Shown here piece after piece: positions 1 to 10,083 of a DNA stretch of 64,000 nucleotides. Within the stretch, counting starts at the first letter, position 1. Each line of letters begins with the position of its first letter. The notes beneath the pieces are model-generated. The model saw nothing but the letters and a program-made list of their open reading frames with translations, was not told the origin of the DNA and did no database searches. This DNA is from Mycobacteroides immunogenum (GTDB taxonomy: Bacteria > Actinomycetota > Actinomycetes > Mycobacteriales > Mycobacteriaceae): positions 496,001 to 560,000 of the forward strand of contig NZ_CP011530.1 of NCBI RefSeq assembly GCF_001605725.1, in the 5' to 3' direction. The position numbers and the translations under genes are program-made.

Positions 1-15
1 TTCCACCAAGCTCAT
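1..15 (-). CDS. recD: RecD, first codons only (partial)
   Basis: An ATG on the minus strand at 15 overlaps the recB stop codon in an ATGA arrangement, the same coupling seen between recC and recB. Only five codons (M-S-L-V-E) lie inside the window. In mycobacteria recD follows recB in a recC-recB-recD operon, so this is most likely the start of the RecD helicase subunit. The assignment rests on position and overlap; there is too little sequence to test homology. Confidence 0.55.
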
Positions 16-3000
16 GACAGCATCTCCGACAGCGCGACCACCAACGCCGAGGGCGGCTGCCAACTGAACACCCCGGCCGGATGCCCCTCCACCACCGGGG
101 TATTCGCGCCACACATCCCGCGCACAAACAGATATGCGGTACCGCCCAGATGCTCCTCCGGTCGATACCCCGGTAGTCGCCACGACAGGAACCTATGCAG
201 CACCACGCTGTACAGCAGCGCCTGCAGGGGATAGTCCGAATGCAACATGGCCTCGACCATGCGCGGTCGCGAGTAATCAGCCGCCGTCAACGGAGCGTCG
301 CCGGTACCCAGCCAGTTGGTCTTGTAGTCGACCACCACGTATCGCGAGCCAACCCGCAGCACCGCATCCACGGAACCCGACAGATATCCGCGCAGGCTCT
401 GCGCTCCCAGCCCGGCGCTGGTGAGACGTGATGCGTACACCGCGAGGGGATCGTCGGCAGCGAGGTGCTTGCCCAGCAGCACGCCCACGTCGGCTAGCCG
501 CGCGAACGATCCTCCGGCAGCGTCACCGCCGGCCAACGGGAACTCGAAATCCAGCTCGCACAAACGATCCCGCAGCCCGATCTGACGCAGCGTTACGCCG
601 GGCAGCAGGGGACCCAGCGGAGTGTCGTGCATCGGCTCCAGCGCCGCGGCCAACTCTGCCGTCGGAACCTCCACCGGCCATCGCTCCGCGTGCCGGGTGA
701 TCTGCGACTGCAGTTCCGCGACCAGGTCCGGCGCCAACGGATCCGTGGTTTCCAGCACGGCGTGCACCAACGAACCGAACGCCGCCCCGGCAGGGAGCTG
801 CGCCATCGGCGAGGGCACGTCGGCGCCGGTTGGGGTGGAACGCAACGGAATGTCATCCACCTCGTCGTCCAGCTCAGCGATCTCCGGCTCGCTGGACACC
901 CCCGACTCTTCGGCGGCACGCAACAGCCCCGAATAGGAGGTGCGCCGCCAGGCGGTATCGATCGGCCGATCAAACACCCGCACCCCGAGATCCTCGGAAA
1001 TCGATGCTGCTGCGGCGGGAACGAATCCGGCGACCAGAGCGTCTTCGATCTTCGGGCCACCCTCGGCTTCCCATGCCCGCAATCGCTTGAGCGCGTCCAC
1101 ATCGGAAATCTTGGCAGGAGAACACTTGTCGGGCACCGATGGATTCCCGAGAGCGCGCCCACGTAGCAGCCTGGACAGTCCGCCGTTGGGCTCATCGAAG
1201 GACGGCGCCCACCAGGCCACCACCTGCGACTGTGCCCGCGTCAACGCCACATACGTAAGCCGGCTGGCATCACGGGCCGCCTCGGTGCGGCCCGCCAGAT
1301 CGGCCATCGAATAATCAGGGTCCTCCCTGCCTCCGATGTGCAGACAACGTTCCCCATCCTCGTGGTAGAGCACGTAATCTCGTTCCGGGGCATATCGATT
1401 GAATGAGAACGGCAGATACACGATGGGGAACTGCAAGCCCTTGCTCACCCAGACCGTCATGATCTGCACGGCGGCGGCATCGCTGTCCAGGCGCCGGTTG
1501 CGTTCTGCCTCGGCCCCACCCTCCGAGCATTGGGTGCGCAGCCAATCGCGCAGCGCGGCCAGTCCGAAACCATTGCGGTGTGCCGTCTCCTGCAACAGCT
1601 CGGTCAAATGAGCGAGGTCGGTCATGGTTCGCTCACCGCCGCGCCACGACAGGACGCGTCTGCCCATTCCGGCCAGCTGGGCTGCCTCGAACACCGCAGC
1701 AACCCCGCGCTCGCGGGCTCTTCCCGCCCAGGTTCGCAGGGTTCCCGCGATCTCATCGGTCAGCGATTCACCGCCAGTGGCAAGGGTTTCCGCCGTCGCG
1801 CCGAAGAACACCGTCGCCGCGGCGGCGCGCACCAGACCGGGGCGATGCGGCTGATCGAACGCCTCCAGTAGGTACAACCAGTCCTGAGCGGCATCGGAAC
1901 TGAACACGTCGGTGTCGCCGGTGTAGACGGCCGGAATCCCCGCGTCGGCCAGCGCGGTGTGGCAGGCCCGCGCATCCTTGTGGGCCTCGACAATCACCGC
2001 GATATCCCGGGCCCGCACCGGGCGACCGTCGAAGGTCGCCCCACTGGACAGCAACGCCCCGATATCGGCGGCCAGATCCTTGCCAATGTTGCGCCGCAGA
2101 TCGGCGATGGGAATGACCTTGATGCCGTCCCGATTTCGCGACACCACCCGTAGCCGGAACGGATCGTTGTGTGGGGCCCCCGCCAGTCGATGCCCCTGGT
2201 GATGCGCCTGGACATCATGAACCACGATGTCCGGACCGCCGAGCTGTGCACCCCGCAGCACCGCCTGTAGCCGCTCGACCAACGCGGCATCGCTGCGCCA
2301 ATTGGTGCCTAGCGTCTGCTTATCGCCGGCCGTGTCCGCCGCACGCAGATAGGTGTCGATATCACCGCCGCGGAACGCGTAGATGGCCTGCTTGGGGTCG
2401 CCGATCAGAACCAGCGTGGAGCGGCCCGAGAAGGCCCGCTCCAGCACCTGCCACTGCACCGGGTCGGTGTCCTGAAACTCGTCCACCATGACGATGGGCC
2501 ACCGCTGGTGCATCCGTGCCCCCGCCGGCGAATCCGGGGCATCCAGTGCCGTGGCCAGCCGGGTCAATAGATCATCGAATCCCAGAATGCCGCGGCGGCG
2601 CTTGCGGATTTCCAACTGCTCCAGCACATCCCGGGCGAAGGTCAGCGCGGCCAGTGCGTACGAATCGGCCTCGGGTTCGCGCGGACGCAGCTGTGTCGCC
2701 GGATTGCGCACCACCTCTCTGGCCAGGCGCAACGCCCCCGGGTAGCTCAGCGGCGGAGTGTCACGCTCCTTGCCGAAATGCGTCAGATAACGGTCGTTGA
2801 CGATCTCACAGACCAGGTCGTCCAGGTTCTCCACGAGCGTGACGTCTGAGTCGCTGTCGCCAGCGACCCCCAAGGATTTGAGCACGATGTGGCAGAACTG
2901 ATGGGTGGTGGCGATGGTCGCGGCGTCGAAACCCGCAAGAGCGTCCCGTAGTCGTCGTTGCCTCAACTCCTGGTCGGCCAAGGTCAGATACCGCGTCAGA

Positions 3001-3257
3001 TCCGTGCAGGCCGTCGACGGATCCTCGAAAGCCCGCAGGGCATCTACGATTTGGCCGCGTACCCGGTCGCGGAGTTCTTGGCTGGCGGCGCGTCCGAAGG
3101 TGATGAGCAGCATCTGATCCAGCGTTGCGACACCCTCGGCGACGTACCGGGTGACCAAACCCGCCAGCGCGAACGTCTTTCCGGTCCCCGCGCTGGCCTC
3201 CAGCACAGTGGTGGAACGTTCGGCGGGTAGCGGCCCCAGCAGGTCGAATCGCTTCAT
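12..3257 (-). CDS. recB: Exodeoxyribonuclease V beta subunit RecB
   Basis: 1081 aa helicase-nuclease subunit of RecBCD, which unwinds and resects DNA double-strand ends. A UvrD-type Walker A (EASAGTGKT) lies near residue 25, the Walker B/DEFQD box (VMVDEFQDTD) follows in the helicase core, and a RecB-family nuclease motif (VVVDYKTNW) sits near residue 1000 in the C-terminal domain. The ATG at 3257 is chosen because it overlaps the recC stop (ATGA) and begins right before the conserved FDLLGPLP; a longer frame upstream reads into recC and is not credible. In mycobacteria RecBCD mainly serves single-strand annealing, with AdnAB doing the main resection (established knowledge). Confidence 0.97.
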   Translation of the reverse strand: MKRFDLLGPLPAERSTTVLEASAGTGKTFALAGLVTRYVAEGVATLDQMLLITFGRAASQELRDRVRGQIVDALRAFEDPSTACTDLTRYLTLADQELRQRRLRDALAGFDAATIATTHQFCHIVLKSLGVAGDSDSDVTLVENLDDLVCEIVNDRYLTHFGKERDTPPLSYPGALRLAREVVRNPATQLRPREPEADSYALAALTFARDVLEQLEIRKRRRGILGFDDLLTRLATALDAPDSPAGARMHQRWPIVMVDEFQDTDPVQWQVLERAFSGRSTLVLIGDPKQAIYAFRGGDIDTYLRAADTAGDKQTLGTNWRSDAALVERLQAVLRGAQLGGPDIVVHDVQAHHQGHRLAGAPHNDPFRLRVVSRNRDGIKVIPIADLRRNIGKDLAADIGALLSSGATFDGRPVRARDIAVIVEAHKDARACHTALADAGIPAVYTGDTDVFSSDAAQDWLYLLEAFDQPHRPGLVRAAAATVFFGATAETLATGGESLTDEIAGTLRTWAGRARERGVAAVFEAAQLAGMGRRVLSWRGGERTMTDLAHLTELLQETAHRNGFGLAALRDWLRTQCSEGGAEAERNRRLDSDAAAVQIMTVWVSKGLQFPIVYLPFSFNRYAPERDYVLYHEDGERCLHIGGREDPDYSMADLAGRTEAARDASRLTYVALTRAQSQVVAWWAPSFDEPNGGLSRLLRGRALGNPSVPDKCSPAKISDVDALKRLRAWEAEGGPKIEDALVAGFVPAAAASISEDLGVRVFDRPIDTAWRRTSYSGLLRAAEESGVSSEPEIAELDDEVDDIPLRSTPTGADVPSPMAQLPAGAAFGSLVHAVLETTDPLAPDLVAELQSQITRHAERWPVEVPTAELAAALEPMHDTPLGPLLPGVTLRQIGLRDRLCELDFEFPLAGGDAAGGSFARLADVGVLLGKHLAADDPLAVYASRLTSAGLGAQSLRGYLSGSVDAVLRVGSRYVVVDYKTNWLGTGDAPLTAADYSRPRMVEAMLHSDYPLQALLYSVVLHRFLSWRLPGYRPEEHLGGTAYLFVRGMCGANTPVVEGHPAGVFSWQPPSALVVALSEMLS

Positions 3258-6200
3258 GAGCCACGCTCCGCCCGCAGCAGCGGCAGCCATAACCGCGCGG
3301 AATACGCTCCGAGTCGGTTCGTTTCGCCCTCGGTCTCTTCGCCGGACCGCAGCGGCTGCATCAAATGCCGCAACCAGACACCCTTTCCGAAGGCGCGCTC
3401 GACCGCAGGATCGGCGTCCTCGCCCGGGAAGTTTCCGGAACGCCAACGGTATCCGGCCTGCAACTCGGGATCGTCGCGATCGAGGCGGGCCTGCGCCCAC
3501 GCATAGGAGGTCTTTAGCGGCAAGGGCAACGGCTCGCGGCGCCCCGCGTCATACACAGCCACCAAGTCACGCAGCACGTCCACCGCGTTGCCGGGTCGCC
3601 CGAGGGTGCGCGCCAGCGGTTGTGGACCGCGCCTGGCGCGGCCAATGCACACCGCCGACCAATCGGGCCGCGGGTCATGGGCGGTCAACGCCACCAGGGG
3701 AATCCACGATTGCAGCAGATGTTTGGCATCGAGTCGCGAATAGGTGACCGATACCAGCCGCTCATCGAACACCGGGGATACCGTGCCGGTAAGGCGGCGC
3801 CCATCACCGAGATTGATATCGACGTCGAAGGCGCGGGTATCGGCGGTGCGGTACCCCCTGGTCACTTCGGCCAGCGCCGCACAACGGTCCCGCAGCTCGG
3901 AGACGCGCCGCCAGCCGAGTTGGCCGGGAGGTAAAGTGCCGCGGCGCCATTCGGCCTGCTGTGCGTCGGCGGCCGACATGCCGCGCAGCATGTCGGCCAG
4001 CATGCGGTCACCCACCGTCCACTCTTCGAGGGCGTCGATCTCGACCGGCATATCGTCGGAGACCCCGTCCACATCCCACGGCAGGGTGTAGTCCAGGGCC
4101 CGGAAGAACCCCTTGATGGGGTGGTTGAAAAACGTGGCGAGGTCCGCCAAGGCCACGTCGGCCACGGCCGGTGCGGGTAGCGGACCGGAGATGAACGGGG
4201 GCCGCTGCGCCCGCGCACCCGCGGCCGCGCGGGCCGCGGTCAGCGCGGTGGTGTCGAAGGTGAAGGGGACTGCGGGAATCACACCGCCCGGTGTCACATT
4301 GCGAATATCGAACGGCTGCAAGGGGTGTGTCACGTGCACCCGCGACCGAACCGGTTGTGGGGTGGTGACGTCCAACGCGTCGAGCAGTTCGGCCAGCGGC
4401 ACCGCCGGGGGACGGGCCTGCCCCGAGTACTCATTGGCGCCGGTGTAGGTGAGCACCAGGGTTTCGGTGGCAGCACCGATCGCGTCGAGCAGCAATTGCC
4501 GGTCTTCGGAACGGATATCGCGCTCACCGGTCCTCGGGTCACGGGCCAGTGCGTCATCCCCGTCGACGGCGCCGAGCCGGGGGAACACGCCGTCATCGAG
4601 CCCGACCAGGCAGACCACCCGGTGCGGAACCGAACGCATGGGCACCATGGTGCAGACCGTCAGTGTCCCGGTGCGGAAGTTGGCGCGGGTGGGGCGGCCC
4701 GCCAGGTGGCGATCCAGAAGCGCACGAATATCGCTGAGCCGCAACGAGACCGGATCAGCCTGCGCAAGGATCTCGGCGAACTCGCGCAGCATCTGGGCGC
4801 GGGGCCAGTCCTCCGCGTCCTCGGCGAGGGCCTCGATGCCGGTGGACAACGCCGTGAGCCACTGATCGAGGGGCCGGGCACCGCTCAGTGACGTCACCGT
4901 CGTGTGGAGCCGCGCAATGAATTCGGCGAAGCGGCCGGCCAGCTCGACCCGGTTGCTGCTCACATCATCGAGGGGCAGCGTGGCGCCCAGCCACGCGTGC
5001 GAGTCCTCGGACATCGCCACCCCGGCCAGCACTCGGTCGATACCGAAACGCCAGGTGTTGTGGAGAAAATCGACGCCGTAGGGCGTGCGATGCCCGGGGT
5101 CGAATCCCCAGCGGATGTTCGCCTCCCGCACCCACGCGGTGATCGCGTCCAGGTCGTCGTCGGAGAAACCAAATCGCGTGCGCACCGGCGCCGTTTCCGC
5201 GAGGTTCAAGACCTCGCTCGCGGTGGCCCGTCCGCTGGCCAGCGCCAGTACCTGCGCGGCGACCGTCAACAGCGGATTGGTTTGCACCAGAGCTCGATCG
5301 GCGAGCCGGACCCGGAGTTGATGGGCCGGATGGGCGCCGGGCACCGATTCACCGAGACCGAAGCGGGCCGATATCAGCGGCGCATACGTTTCGATGTCCG
5401 GGCACATGACGAGAATGTCGCGGGGTTCCAGCGTGGGATCGTCGGCCAGCAGGCCCAGGAGCACCTCGCGCAGTACATCGATCTGACGCGCGGGACCGTG
5501 GCAGGAATGCACTTGCACGGATCGGTCGCCGGGAGCCAGCACCCGCCCCTCCGGACGGATCTGGTCGGCCGCTAGGTCGGATTGCAGCCAGCCCAGCAGG
5601 GTGTCGGAAAATGTTGCGCCACTCAGATATTCGTCAGACACTGACGGTGGCAGGGCGCGCTGCAGCTCGCGCACGTCCCGTCCCAGCGTGGCCAGCAGGG
5701 GATGGCGTACCGCGCGGTGCCCGGTGTCTTCGCGCCGGGGTACTGCGCCGTGCTCCGCGCACAATGTGTGCCAGAGCGTGTCACTGGGATGTGGCAGCCA
5801 CAGGTACAGATCGTGATGCGTCGAGAGTGCGTCGAGCAATTCGATATCGGTCACCGGGAGTCGTGTGTGCCCGAACAGGGAGATTCGTGCCGGCAGGTCC
5901 GACGGTGCCTCCCGCAGGCGCGCCAGTACCTGGCCGTGCCGGACATGCGGAGGGACGGCGTCGACACGCGAAACCAGTGCCCGCCACAGCGGCGGCTGCC
6001 AGGCCAGGTCCGGTTCGACGGCGTCGCCGTCCAGCCAGGAGATCAACAGCTCCGGGCGCTGGCGGGCATAGGACGTGAACAGCCCGGCGAGCCGGCGCGC
6101 CACCGCGTAGCGGCGGCCCTGGCGCAGCTCACGTTCCTCACCGGCCTCAAACTGCCCGAGATGAGTGGCCAGTGGCCTCGCCCAGGGCTCATCCAGGTGC

Positions 6201-6487
6201 TCGTCGATCACCGAGAGCAGCGGCCAGACCAGCGCCTCGGGCGACCATGGATCGTCCTGCGCCGTGCCGGTGATCTCGGCGATCAGCGAGCGCGGGCTGC
6301 GGAATCGCACACCCGCGCACACCCCGAGGTGACAGGATAACCGCTGGCTCAGCCACCGTTCGATGCCCTTGGCCGGCACCAGCACCAACTCCTGCGCAAA
6401 GGGGTCCGCGGCAGGTTCGGACAGCAGCCGGGCGAGCCCGTCGGCGAGCATGTCGGTCCGCTCGGCCCGGCGCAGGTGAAGTGCCAT
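3254..6487 (-). CDS. recC: Exodeoxyribonuclease V gamma subunit RecC
   Basis: 1077 aa RecC subunit, the Chi-scanning, inactivated-helicase-fold partner of RecB and RecD. The N-terminus (MALHLRRAERTDMLADGLA) and the segment VPAKGIERWLSQRL match the family start, and MPMRSVPHRVVCLVGLDDGVFPR is typical of the central RecC domain (quoted as MRSVPHRVVCLVGLDDG). The ATG at 6487 is preferred over a start at 7021, because the extra upstream residues are low-complexity and read through the divergent promoter region. It is the first gene of the recC-recB-recD operon, overlapping recB by 4 nt. Confidence 0.96.
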   Translation of the reverse strand: MALHLRRAERTDMLADGLARLLSEPAADPFAQELVLVPAKGIERWLSQRLSCHLGVCAGVRFRSPRSLIAEITGTAQDDPWSPEALVWPLLSVIDEHLDEPWARPLATHLGQFEAGEERELRQGRRYAVARRLAGLFTSYARQRPELLISWLDGDAVEPDLAWQPPLWRALVSRVDAVPPHVRHGQVLARLREAPSDLPARISLFGHTRLPVTDIELLDALSTHHDLYLWLPHPSDTLWHTLCAEHGAVPRREDTGHRAVRHPLLATLGRDVRELQRALPPSVSDEYLSGATFSDTLLGWLQSDLAADQIRPEGRVLAPGDRSVQVHSCHGPARQIDVLREVLLGLLADDPTLEPRDILVMCPDIETYAPLISARFGLGESVPGAHPAHQLRVRLADRALVQTNPLLTVAAQVLALASGRATASEVLNLAETAPVRTRFGFSDDDLDAITAWVREANIRWGFDPGHRTPYGVDFLHNTWRFGIDRVLAGVAMSEDSHAWLGATLPLDDVSSNRVELAGRFAEFIARLHTTVTSLSGARPLDQWLTALSTGIEALAEDAEDWPRAQMLREFAEILAQADPVSLRLSDIRALLDRHLAGRPTRANFRTGTLTVCTMVPMRSVPHRVVCLVGLDDGVFPRLGAVDGDDALARDPRTGERDIRSEDRQLLLDAIGAATETLVLTYTGANEYSGQARPPAVPLAELLDALDVTTPQPVRSRVHVTHPLQPFDIRNVTPGGVIPAVPFTFDTTALTAARAAAGARAQRPPFISGPLPAPAVADVALADLATFFNHPIKGFFRALDYTLPWDVDGVSDDMPVEIDALEEWTVGDRMLADMLRGMSAADAQQAEWRRGTLPPGQLGWRRVSELRDRCAALAEVTRGYRTADTRAFDVDINLGDGRRLTGTVSPVFDERLVSVTYSRLDAKHLLQSWIPLVALTAHDPRPDWSAVCIGRARRGPQPLARTLGRPGNAVDVLRDLVAVYDAGRREPLPLPLKTSYAWAQARLDRDDPELQAGYRWRSGNFPGEDADPAVERAFGKGVWLRHLMQPLRSGEETEGETNRLGAYSARLWLPLLRAERGS

Positions 6488-6667
6488 CGTCGCAACGATA
6501 GAACCCAGGACCGACCTGACAGCGGGGACGTGCGCCATGGCGGCGGGTCGCAGATTCAGGCTTTGGCAGCCTGCGCTGTTAGTCTCCGAAGTACGCCGGA
6601 ATTGGGTCGCGGGGAGGCGTGCTCGACCGGTTGATCGCAAAGAAGCGCGAAAGAGCTGGTAGCGAGC

Positions 6668-7918
6668 TTGACGGAGAGAGTTGTGCGCGGCGGAGAGATC
6701 AAGGCCCTCACGGGTCTGCGCATCATCGCTGCGTTCTGGGTGGTGCTCTTCCACTTCCGCCCGCTCCTGGAACAGGCCGCCCCAGCATTTCGGTCCGCGC
6801 TGAACCCCATCCTCAACTGCGGTGCCCAGGGCGTCGACCTGTTCTTCATCCTCAGCGGATTCGTGCTGACGTGGAACTACCTCGACAGGATGGGCCACCG
6901 CTGGTCCACCCGGGAGACGCTGCACTTCCTCTGGCTGCGGCTGGCACGGGTCTGGCCCGTCTACCTGGTCACCATGCACCTGGCCGCGCTGTGGGTCATC
7001 TTCACCATGCACGTCGGGCACGTCCCCGAACGCATCGATACCTTCGACGCCACCAACTACGTGCGCCAGCTGTTCATGGTGCAGCTGTGGTTCCGGCCGT
7101 ACTTCGACCTATCCAGCTGGAACGGTCCGGCCTGGTCCATCAGCGCCGAATGGCTGGCTTACCTACTTTTCGGTGGACTGGTCCTGGTCATCTTCCGGAT
7201 GGCGCACGCCACCCGGGCCCGCAGCCTCATGGTGTTGGCCGTGCTGGCCTCGCTGCCGCCGGTGATGCTCCTGCTGCTGACCGGGCAGTTCTACACCCCA
7301 TGGAGCTGGCTACCGCGCATCGTCATGCAGTTCACGGCCGGTGCCCTTGCCTGCGCGGCCGTGAGCCGGCTCAAGCTGTCACACCGCTCCCGCCACATGG
7401 CCGGTTACGTCGCGCTGCTGATCGTGGCGACGATCGTGGGCGCGCTGTACTTCCTGGACGCCCACCCGATCTCTGGCGTGGTTGACAGCAGCGGCGTCGT
7501 GGACGCGCTGTTCGTGCCGTTGGTGATGGCCTTGTCCGTGGGCATCGGCCCGCTGCCAACCCTGCTCTCGACCCGCGTCATGGTCTATGGCGGCCAGATC
7601 TCCTTCGGGCTGTACATGGTCCACGAGCTGGTGCACGTCTCCTGGACGTGGGCCACCAAGCAGTTCGAGCTTTCGCTGCTCGATCCCGGCGGCGGGTGGA
7701 TCGTCATCGGGTTGCTGGCGCTGGCGGTGGCACTATCCATGGCGCTCTATCACTGGGTGGAGGAACCTGGGCGACGGTGGATGCGCCGCATGATCGGTGT
7801 CACCAAGCCCGCCATCACCGATCACCATGTTCCGCACAATGGCCGTAAACACCAGGTGCCCGCGGATGTGACGGATCCCGATCGGGAGCCGGTGTCGACC
7901 GGTGTAACGAGTCGATAG
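6668..7918 (+). CDS. Acyltransferase family 3 membrane protein
   Basis: 416 aa integral membrane O-acyltransferase (Acyl_transf_3, OafA/NodX-like). About ten hydrophobic segments are visible, with the characteristic N-terminus LTGLRIIAAFWVVLFHFRPL that includes the conserved His, then VDLFFILSGFVLTWNYL and the C-terminal HWVEEPGRRWMRR box. Such enzymes transfer acyl groups from the cytoplasm to cell-envelope glycans or lipids. The chosen start is TTG at 6668. The next gene encodes a secreted SGNH hydrolase-like protein, a common partner of these transferases, so the two probably act together; the substrate is unknown. Confidence 0.9.
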   Translation: MTERVVRGGEIKALTGLRIIAAFWVVLFHFRPLLEQAAPAFRSALNPILNCGAQGVDLFFILSGFVLTWNYLDRMGHRWSTRETLHFLWLRLARVWPVYLVTMHLAALWVIFTMHVGHVPERIDTFDATNYVRQLFMVQLWFRPYFDLSSWNGPAWSISAEWLAYLLFGGLVLVIFRMAHATRARSLMVLAVLASLPPVMLLLLTGQFYTPWSWLPRIVMQFTAGALACAAVSRLKLSHRSRHMAGYVALLIVATIVGALYFLDAHPISGVVDSSGVVDALFVPLVMALSVGIGPLPTLLSTRVMVYGGQISFGLYMVHELVHVSWTWATKQFELSLLDPGGGWIVIGLLALAVALSMALYHWVEEPGRRWMRRMIGVTKPAITDHHVPHNGRKHQVPADVTDPDREPVSTGVTSR

Positions 7919-7990
7919 TTTCAAACGAATAACGCTGTGCCGCAGTCGGGTTTGCGTGCCCGTAAAATGCTGGGGACAGTGGAGGTAGCA

Positions 7991-8683
7991 GTGGTCCGTC
8001 TGGCCGCGTTCATCATCGCATTCGCGTTTCTCTTTGGCGTGGTCGCAGAGCGGCCGGCGCCGGTGCGGCCGTATCGGCTCGCCTACTCCGGATCGGGTCT
8101 GAACCATGTCGCGGTGGTCAGCGATTCCTACACCACAGGCACCAAGGAAGGTGGCCTTGGCGCCAAGTCATGGACGTCGCTGGCCTGGCGCATTCTGGGC
8201 CGTGAGGGTGTGCGCGTCACCGCGGACGTGGCTGCCGAGGGCCGCGCCGGATACGGCGTGCGCGGCGACCATGGCAGCGTCTTCGCCGACCTGACCGGTC
8301 GCGTCGTGCATCCGGACGACGAGCTCGTGGTGTTCTTCGGATCGCGCAATGATCAGGGCGTCGACCCCGACGCGTACACCGAGGCCACCCGCAGCACGTT
8401 GGAGTCGGCGCGGCGCATGGCGCCCGCGGCCAAGCTGCTGGTCATCGGGCCGCCCTGGCCGACAGCCGACGTTCCCGAGGTGGTGACCCAGCTGCGGGAC
8501 ATCCTGTACGGACAGGCCCGCGCGGTCGGTGCCGCCTGGATAGACCCACTGGCCGAACGGTGGTTCGTCGGGCGCCCGGAGCTGATCGGCTCCGACGGGG
8601 TGCACCCCAACGATGCCGGTCATGCCTACCTGGCCGACAAGATCGCCCCGCTCATCGGCACCCGGCTGACCCGCCGTCTCTGA
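7991..8683 (+). CDS. Exported SGNH-family hydrolase-like protein
   Basis: 230 aa protein with one N-terminal hydrophobic segment (signal peptide or anchor) followed by an SGNH/GDSL fold. The Ser block is VVSDSYTTG, block III is FFGSRND, and block V is GVHPNDAGH with the catalytic Asp/His pair. The GTG at 7991 is preferred because GGAGG lies 5 nt before it (7981-7985); an in-frame start at 7937 has no such site. It directly follows an acyltransferase-3 gene, which suggests a two-protein O-acylation/deacylation system on an envelope component (inference). Confidence 0.85.
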   Translation: MVRLAAFIIAFAFLFGVVAERPAPVRPYRLAYSGSGLNHVAVVSDSYTTGTKEGGLGAKSWTSLAWRILGREGVRVTADVAAEGRAGYGVRGDHGSVFADLTGRVVHPDDELVVFFGSRNDQGVDPDAYTEATRSTLESARRMAPAAKLLVIGPPWPTADVPEVVTQLRDILYGQARAVGAAWIDPLAERWFVGRPELIGSDGVHPNDAGHAYLADKIAPLIGTRLTRRL

Positions 8684-8727
8684 GATTGGGCCAACAGTTA
8701 TCGCCAGTTCGCTGGTACGGTCTGAAC

Positions 8728-9210
8728 ATGACGCAGCTCATGTTGTCGACCGGAATTGCCTTGTCGGCGTTTGTTTTTGCGGGTTGCGGCGCATCGCCTT
8801 CAGGGCAGGAGTCCGCGTCCACCTCGGCCGCGTCCACCCCGGCGGCGTCCCCCGAGACTTCCCATCGAGTGGTCCCGCCGGGCGGCGTCTACTGGAATCC
8901 GGTGACGCGGCAGCCCGAGGAGAAACCGGCCCAGATCGTGCTGACTCCCGCCGATGCCGGCGACATGCTGGTCGACATCACCTGGGACAGCTGGACGCAG
9001 CAGCGGGCCACCGGGAAGGCGGTGCGTGCGACAAAGGACTGTGTACCCGACTGCGCGACGGGCGGTACTACCCGACGGGACGTGATGCTGACCTTCGAAG
9101 CGCCGCGGTCGCTCCCGGATGACAGCGGCTGGTGGCAGTTCACCAAACTGGTCATCGCCGACCGAGACGGTAAATCCGACACCATCGATATGCCGGTGAC
9201 CGCCCGGTAG
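8728..9210 (+). CDS. Putative lipoprotein
   Basis: 160 aa. The N-terminus is a lipoprotein signal: a hydrophobic stretch ending in the lipobox VFAGC, followed by a Ser/Ala/Thr-rich linker. The mature part has a Cys pair (KDCVPDCATGG) and WxxW-like segments (VDITWDSWTQQ) but I recognise no family. The ATG at 8728 places the lipobox at residues 17-21. It is transcribed in the same direction as the acyltransferase/SGNH pair, 44 nt downstream, and may belong to that operon. Confidence 0.85.
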   Translation: MTQLMLSTGIALSAFVFAGCGASPSGQESASTSAASTPAASPETSHRVVPPGGVYWNPVTRQPEEKPAQIVLTPADAGDMLVDITWDSWTQQRATGKAVRATKDCVPDCATGGTTRRDVMLTFEAPRSLPDDSGWWQFTKLVIADRDGKSDTIDMPVTAR

Positions 9211-9212
9211 CG

Positions 9213-9930
9213 CTAGCCGGCAATCACGTCCCAGGTGCCGAACAGGGTGAGTCCGGCCGCGGGAGCCAACGCGCTCGATGCCGCGTTGTCGAGCTGGCAG
9301 CGGTACTGCGGCTCGTAGCCCTGCGTGCAGGCGTACCGAAACGCCGCGCGCACCAGCCGTCGGGCGTGCCCCTTGCCCCGGAACACCGGCAATGTCAGCA
9401 CCCCGAGATCCATGATGGGTGCGTCTTCCCACTGATAGGTGCTGGATGCTCCGACCAGGCGGCCATTGTCGAAGGACCCGAATACGGCCCAGTGATCCAA
9501 CTCCACCTGGGCATCGTCCAGATCTTCTTCGGTGGCAGCCGACTGGAACGCCGCGAAGATTTCCTTGTCGTCGGCCGTCAGCTGGCGGATGTCACCGGTC
9601 GGAAACTCGGCGACCAGCGCGTCGCGGGCCTCGTTGGTGAAGTAGAACAGGTTGTCCGCGCCGTGCAGTGCCAGACCCGCCTTGTCGAGGCTGGTCCGGA
9701 ATTCTGCCTCCGAAAGTGGCTGGGACTCGCTGAATCCGGCACGCGTGGCAAGTTCGGGCGTGAGGATGACGCTGGTCTGACCGGCAACCGTCTGGAGCAC
9801 CATCAGTTCGGTGTCCTCGTGGAGTTCCTGACTGACGGCAAGGCGGAAGTCGGCGCTTTCCCTCAGCACTGCGCCGCGACCGACGTAGGCGTGCCAGAAA
9901 TCGGTGATGATCGGGGAGAAGTCGGGCATC
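9213..9930 (-). CDS. GNAT-family N-acetyltransferase
   Basis: About 238 aa. The C-terminal half has the GNAT core with the acetyl-CoA loop FRGKGHARRLVRAAFRYA and an upstream beta strand DLGVLTLPVF. The N-terminal half resembles the extra domain of two-domain GNAT proteins. The ATG at 9930 is chosen. The frame is open further up to about 10031, but that region directly abuts a strong hairpin terminator (10034-10063) and contains AT-richer promoter-like sequence, so a longer protein is less likely. The substrate is unknown. It converges with the lipoprotein gene at 9210, with a 2 nt gap. Confidence 0.85.
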
Positions 9931-10033
9931 GGCTCTATCTGTTCAAGGTAATCGGTTATGGCACAAACGGATCCAGGGTAGAGATCTAGCCTTGCCGGCG
10001 CCAACGAATATTGACTGGGCACTGACAACACAA

Positions 10034-10063
10034 GCCGCCCGTGTCCTGGCGGACACGGGCGGC
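10034..10063 (-). terminator. Hairpin terminator downstream of the 10,084-10,671 gene
   Basis: A perfect 13-bp inverted repeat (10034-10046 with 10051-10063) and a TGGC loop. On the minus strand it is followed by a T/G-rich tail (TTGTGTTGT). It lies 21 nt past the stop codon of the secreted protein gene and just before the GNAT gene. Confidence 0.8.
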
Positions 10064-10083
10064 CTGAGCTAGCTGCTAGCGCG

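Noticed and set aside
9930-10031. Longer start for the GNAT gene
   Set aside because: It would begin almost at the terminator hairpin of the upstream gene and lacks a ribosome binding site.
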